Shown here one piece after another: positions 5,246 through 7,224 of a DNA stretch of 7,224 bases. The DNA comes from RGIG5579 sp045590715 (lineage in GTDB: Bacteria > Bacillota > Clostridia > Oscillospirales > SIG627). Under the pieces are notes generated by a model, which saw nothing but the letters and a program-made list of their open reading frames with translations, made no database searches and had not been told where the DNA came from. The stretch is from assembly GCA_045590715.1 (NCBI GenBank), contig JAZNRO010000052.1, forward strand, positions 1 to 7,224, written 5' to 3'. Both the position numbers and the translations under genes were made by a program. Every line of letters starts with the position of its first letter. The first letter of the stretch is position 1.

Positions 5246-5277
5246 AGAAGAAGCAAATTGCTTCTTCTTTTTCTTTT
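5242..5277. terminator. Bidirectional terminator between DUF559/element B and the XRE gene
   Basis: A perfect 15-bp inverted repeat, AAAAAGAAGAAGCAA (5242-5256) with its complement at 5258-5272, has A-rich and T-rich flanks. It sits directly before the XRE stop on the minus strand and can also end plus-strand transcription. Confidence 0.9.
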
Positions 5278-5532
5278 TTATTCTTCCGAGCCCGCCCGAA
5301 CAAGCTCTTCAAAGGAAACGGAAAATAGTTTTAAAAAACCGCAGATCTCAATATCCGTCACAAAACGCTTTCCGCATTCAATTCTCTGAATGGCGTTTTT
5401 ATCCAGATCGATTCCCTCAAGTTGCATCCGATCCGCCAGTTCCCTTTGGGAAATATTCAGTCCCTTCCGAAGTCGTGCAATGTTTTTTCCGCAAAGGTTA
5501 TTTCTACCATCCAGCGTCTTATTGATAAACAT
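5278..5532 (-). CDS. XRE-family helix-turn-helix transcriptional regulator
   Basis: An 84-residue cytoplasmic DNA-binding protein, likely a repressor. ATG 5532-5530 follows AGGAG (5543-5539) by six bases. Residues 16-75 form an HTH_3/XRE domain: helix 1 KNIARLRKGL (16-25), the helix-turn-helix starting ISQRELADRM (27-36), a short insert LEGIDL, the recognition-helix part DKNAIQRIECGKR (44-56), and the closing helices through FLKLFSVSFEEL (66-77). It has no sensor domain, so it probably acts as a dimer on palindromes. The two 19-bp palindromes in its own upstream region are obvious candidate sites, which would make it an autoregulator and the regulator of the divergent lipoprotein operon. It ends at a terminator shared with the convergent DUF559 region. 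Family is confident; the signal it answers to is unknown. Confidence 0.9.
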   Translation of the reverse strand: MFINKTLDGRNNLCGKNIARLRKGLNISQRELADRMQLEGIDLDKNAIQRIECGKRFVTDIEICGFLKLFSVSFEELVRAGSEE

Positions 5533-5546
5533 TTTTTACTCCTTTT

Positions 5547-5565
5547 TGACATTTACTACTTGTCA
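5547..5565. promoter_or_regulatory. Operator-like palindrome 1
   Basis: TGACATTTACTACTTGTCA. The half-sites TGACA/TGTCA are separated by nine bases. The right half contains the -35 box of the lipoprotein promoter, and the left half adjoins the XRE ribosome binding site. It matches operator 2 at 16 of 19 positions in the same orientation. Confidence 0.75.
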
Positions 5566-5588
5566 ATGCCTTTATGGTATGCTATAAT
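5560..5588 (+). promoter_or_regulatory. Strong predicted promoter of the lipoprotein operon
   Basis: TTGTCA (5560-5565), 17-base spacer, perfect TATAAT (5583-5588) with TGC directly before it (extended -10). The -35 lies inside operator 1, so a bound repressor would block it. On the minus strand a weaker set, TTAGTG (5612-5607) with TATTAT (5589-5584) at 17 bases, may serve the XRE gene; its -35 lies in operator 2 and its -10 overlaps this one. Confidence 0.8.
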
Positions 5589-5599
5589 AAGCAAAAATA

Positions 5600-5618
5600 T
5601 GACATTCACTAAATGTCA
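5600..5618. promoter_or_regulatory. Operator-like palindrome 2
   Basis: TGACATTCACTAAATGTCA has seven-base arms TGACATT/AATGTCA. It ends two bases before the lipoprotein ribosome binding site, so a bound protein could act as a roadblock. Its centre is 53 bases from that of operator 1, close to five helical turns. Confidence 0.75.
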
Positions 5619-5632
5619 AAAAGGAGTATATA

Positions 5633-6100
5633 ATGAAAAAAGCGCTTTTTATAACCACCTTAATGATTTGTGTTATCTTCTTAATTTCCTGTACTTTTGA
5701 AATCAATACACCACAAGAAAAAAACGACTCTGATTTTGATATGCCGGAATTGAATTTATCAGAAGGAAATCAAACCTTTCAAGAAAGCGAAACTCCCCAA
5801 AACGACCAAACAAGCATTCCTGAAATCACCTCAACCGAAGCATCAAATAGCAACTATGAATGGAAAGAATTTCTCGCAGATTATGAAGCTTGGGTTGATG
5901 ATTACGTGGCTTTTATGAAAAAATACAAAGCTAATCCAACCGATTTTTCCCTTTTGACCGATTATGCCAAAATGAGCGCAAAAGCAATCGAATGGTCTAA
6001 CAAAGCTTCAGACATGCAAGAGAATCTTTCTCCGACTGAATTAACCGAATATATGCAAACGCTCTCCAGAATCACTCAAAAATTAACTTCAATCGCGTAA
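5633..6100 (+). CDS. Small predicted lipoprotein, DUF6591-like
   Basis: A 155-residue secreted protein with ATG 5633 six bases after AAGGAG (5621-5626). Residues 1-20 form a lipoprotein signal: MKK, a hydrophobic stretch ALFITTLMICVIFL, and lipobox LISC with C20 as the expected lipidated cysteine. Residues 21-75 are a polar linker rich in Asn, Glu, Ser and Thr, typical of a spacer from the membrane. Residues 76-155 form a helical, charged domain with WKEFLADYEAWVDDYVAFMKKYKANPTD (77-104) and a following amphipathic pair of helices. From memory this resembles the DUF6591 domain of Clostridia lipoproteins, whose function is unknown; this should be checked. It shares a transcript with the next gene (24-base gap) and is opposed by the XRE gene. 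It is AT-rich relative to the exonuclease and clpC genes. Confidence 0.82.
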   Translation: MKKALFITTLMICVIFLISCTFEINTPQEKNDSDFDMPELNLSEGNQTFQESETPQNDQTSIPEITSTEASNSNYEWKEFLADYEAWVDDYVAFMKKYKANPTDFSLLTDYAKMSAKAIEWSNKASDMQENLSPTELTEYMQTLSRITQKLTSIA

Positions 6101-6124
6101 TTAAAAGCCGAAAGGAGAATTATT

Positions 6125-6412
6125 ATGGCTTTGAATAAAAAATGCCCCAAATGCGGTGGCGAAAAAGTACAATTATCCAACGAGGAGAGCAAACACGGCT
6201 GTTTTTGGTTTATTATGTTTGGATGGCTCTATGTTTTTTGGGTAATGATTAAATGGTGTATTGGATTTACTGTGTTTTTCTGCTATGACTGGTGGATGGC
6301 AATTATCCACAAATCGCAAAACAAAGGTCACGTATGGCAGTGCAAAAAATGGTTTTCCGGCAGAAGAAAAATATATTATTGCCACGACTGCGGTCACAAC
6401 TACCGCGCATAA
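6125..6412 (+). CDS. Small membrane protein with a split zinc ribbon (unknown function)
   Basis: A 95-residue protein with ATG 6125 seven bases after AAAGGAG (6111-6117). The first metal-binding knuckle is CPKCGG (C7, C10) near the N-terminus and the second is CHDCGH (C86, C89) at the C-terminus. Together they look like one zinc ribbon whose middle holds a hydrophobic, Trp/Phe-rich region (about 26-61) able to cross or dip into the membrane once or as a hairpin. A hairpin would keep both ends on the same side, which a shared zinc site needs. The segment KKWFSGRRKIYY before the second knuckle is basic. Similar small proteins occur in Clostridia (recalled), but I know no assigned role. It is the second gene of the lipoprotein operon, so the two products may work together at the membrane. 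Confidence 0.8.
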   Translation: MALNKKCPKCGGEKVQLSNEESKHGCFWFIMFGWLYVFWVMIKWCIGFTVFFCYDWWMAIIHKSQNKGHVWQCKKWFSGRRKIYYCHDCGHNYRA

Positions 6413-6413
6413 C

Positions 6414-6449
6414 AAAAAAAGCAGAGCAAAATGCTCTGCTTTTTCTTTT
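6414..6449. terminator. Bidirectional terminator between the zinc-ribbon gene and clpC
   Basis: AAAAAAGCAGAGCA pairs with TGCTCTGCTTTTT (6432-6444) around a three-base loop, with A- and T-runs on either side. It starts just after one stop codon and ends at the other, serving both convergent genes. Confidence 0.93.
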
Positions 6450-7224
6450 TTATTCTTTCGTATAAACGATCTTTCCGTCTTCGGAGAGGGTGGCAAGGAT
6501 CTTGTCCCCTTTTTGGAAGGTGCCGGAGAGAAGCTGGGTGGAAAGGCTGTCCTCCAGGCTTCTTTGGATGGCACGGCGAAGGGGTCTGGCGCCGTAGACC
6601 GGGTCAAAGCCTTCTTTGGAGAGGAGCTGTGCCACTTCGTCACTGACGGAGAGGGTAATGCCGGTTTGGGTAAAGAGCCGGTCTTTTACTTCTCCTATCA
6701 TCTTCTGGCAGATGGCAAGGATCTCTTTTTCACTGAGCCTATGGAACACGATGATCTCGTCCAGGCGGTTTAAAAATTCGGGACGGAAGGTTTCCTTTAA
6801 TGCCTTTCGGATCTTCTCCTCGTCGTCCTTGTCCTGGGCCCGGGAATCTTCCTCCGCACCGGAGGAAAAGCCCATAGCCTTCTTTACCGCAAGGCCCGAG
6901 GCGCCGCAGTTGGAGGTCATAATGATAACGGTATTTTTAAAGTCCACCTTTCTGCCGTGGGAGTCGGTGAGATGCCCGTCCTCCAGCATCTGCAGAAGAA
7001 TGTGAAATACATCCGGGTGGGCCTTTTCAATTTCATCAAAGAGGATCACGCAGTACGGGTTTCTTCTTACCTTCTCCGTCAGCTGTCCCCCTTCGTCAAA
7101 GCCAACGTAGCCGGGAGGAGAACCGATGAATTTGGAAACGGAGTGCTTCTCCATAAATTCCGACATATCCACTCGGATCATCTTATCTTCCGAGCCGAAC
7201 ATGGTTTTGGCAAGGGCCCGGGAA
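6450..7224 (-). CDS. clpC: ClpC-type AAA+ unfoldase subunit of Clp protease, C-terminal part (partial)
   Basis: The frame is open to the right edge, so about 257 C-terminal residues are seen and the N-domain and first ATPase domain lie outside. ClpC unfolds proteins with ATP and feeds them to ClpP in the cytoplasm. The second AAA domain shows the DMSEFMEKHSVSKFIGSPPGYVG segment with pore-loop region GYVG, Walker B VILFDEIEKAHPDVF, sensor 1 VIIMTSNCGA, arginine-finger region FRPEFLNRLDEIIVF, and sensor 2 GARPLRRAIQR. Between sensor 1 and FRPEF is VKKAMGFSSG; its MGF lies where ClpA/ClpC/ClpX carry the I/V-G-F/L ClpP-binding loop, which ClpB lacks, so a protease partner is favoured over a pure disaggregase. 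The stretch after it (GAEEDSRAQDKDDEEK) is acidic and variable. The product ends in a short tail (DGKIVYTKE). ClpE or another Clp ATPase cannot be fully excluded without the N-terminus. Confidence 0.9.
   Translation of the reverse strand, partial: SRALAKTMFGSEDKMIRVDMSEFMEKHSVSKFIGSPPGYVGFDEGGQLTEKVRRNPYCVILFDEIEKAHPDVFHILLQMLEDGHLTDSHGRKVDFKNTVIIMTSNCGASGLAVKKAMGFSSGAEEDSRAQDKDDEEKIRKALKETFRPEFLNRLDEIIVFHRLSEKEILAICQKMIGEVKDRLFTQTGITLSVSDEVAQLLSKEGFDPVYGARPLRRAIQRSLEDSLSTQLLSGTFQKGDKILATLSEDGKIVYTKE

Larger units (their letters stand above)
5537..5628. repeat. Perfect 19-bp inverted repeat bracketing the divergent control region
   Basis: 5537-5555 and 5610-5628 are exact reverse complements. 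Each arm holds one half of an operator-like palindrome (TGACATTTA / TAAATGTCA) and the ribosome binding site AAAAAGGAGTA of the gene on that side. Both starts lie six bases beyond their AGGAG, so the two genes have mirror-image leaders. Confidence 0.9.

Noticed and set aside
5058..5525. 155-residue plus-strand open frame
   Set aside because: It starts in element B, runs through a terminator and lies antisense to the clear XRE gene.

Overview
The window looks like chromosomal DNA of a Gram-positive anaerobe of the class Clostridia, probably a gut-associated relative of Lachnospiraceae/Oscillospiraceae. This is inferred from strong AGGAG ribosome binding sites, sigma-A type promoters, many U-tract hairpin terminators, a clpC-type ATPase, acetate kinase, and palindromic intergenic repeats of a style common in that class. 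No 16S or species marker is present, so the assignment is by impression only.

Layout, left to right. (1) The last 45 codons of acetate kinase (ackA, +) end in a UUCG-loop terminator. (2) A CLC-type anion channel/antiporter with a C-terminal TrkA_C-like domain (+) has its own promoter. It converges on (3) a PlsC-like acyltransferase carrying a zinc ribbon (-), and the two share a bidirectional terminator. (4) A gene-free stretch of about 530 bases (3144-3670) is packed with inverted-repeat elements, including a 131-base multi-hairpin element (copy A); the next promoter follows them. (5) A DEDDh 3'-5' exonuclease-like protein with a C-terminal zinc ribbon (+). (6) A DUF559/Vsr-like endonuclease-like gene (+) whose last codons and stop lie inside a second, inverted copy (B) of the same multi-hairpin element. 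This gene plus element B lies between two near-copies of the exonuclease gene's 3' end. (7) An AT-rich cassette: an XRE-type repressor-like gene (-) faces a lipoprotein gene and a membrane-embedded zinc-ribbon gene (+), across a near-symmetric control region with two 19-bp palindromes. (8) The C-terminal part of a ClpC-type ATPase (-), running off the right edge.

The housekeeping genes (ackA, exonuclease, acyltransferase, clpC) look like stable backbone. The DUF559-element B unit and the XRE-lipoprotein-zinc ribbon cassette look like accessory insertions between the exonuclease gene and clpC. The most interesting signal is the structured element of about 130 bases. Its two copies keep the same series of stems, with at least two compensatory base-pair changes, and differ completely in the loop centre. 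One copy is physically joined to a PD-(D/E)XK nuclease-like gene. This resembles REP/RAYT-type partnerships between a palindromic repeat and an enzyme, but whether the nuclease acts on the element is a hypothesis.
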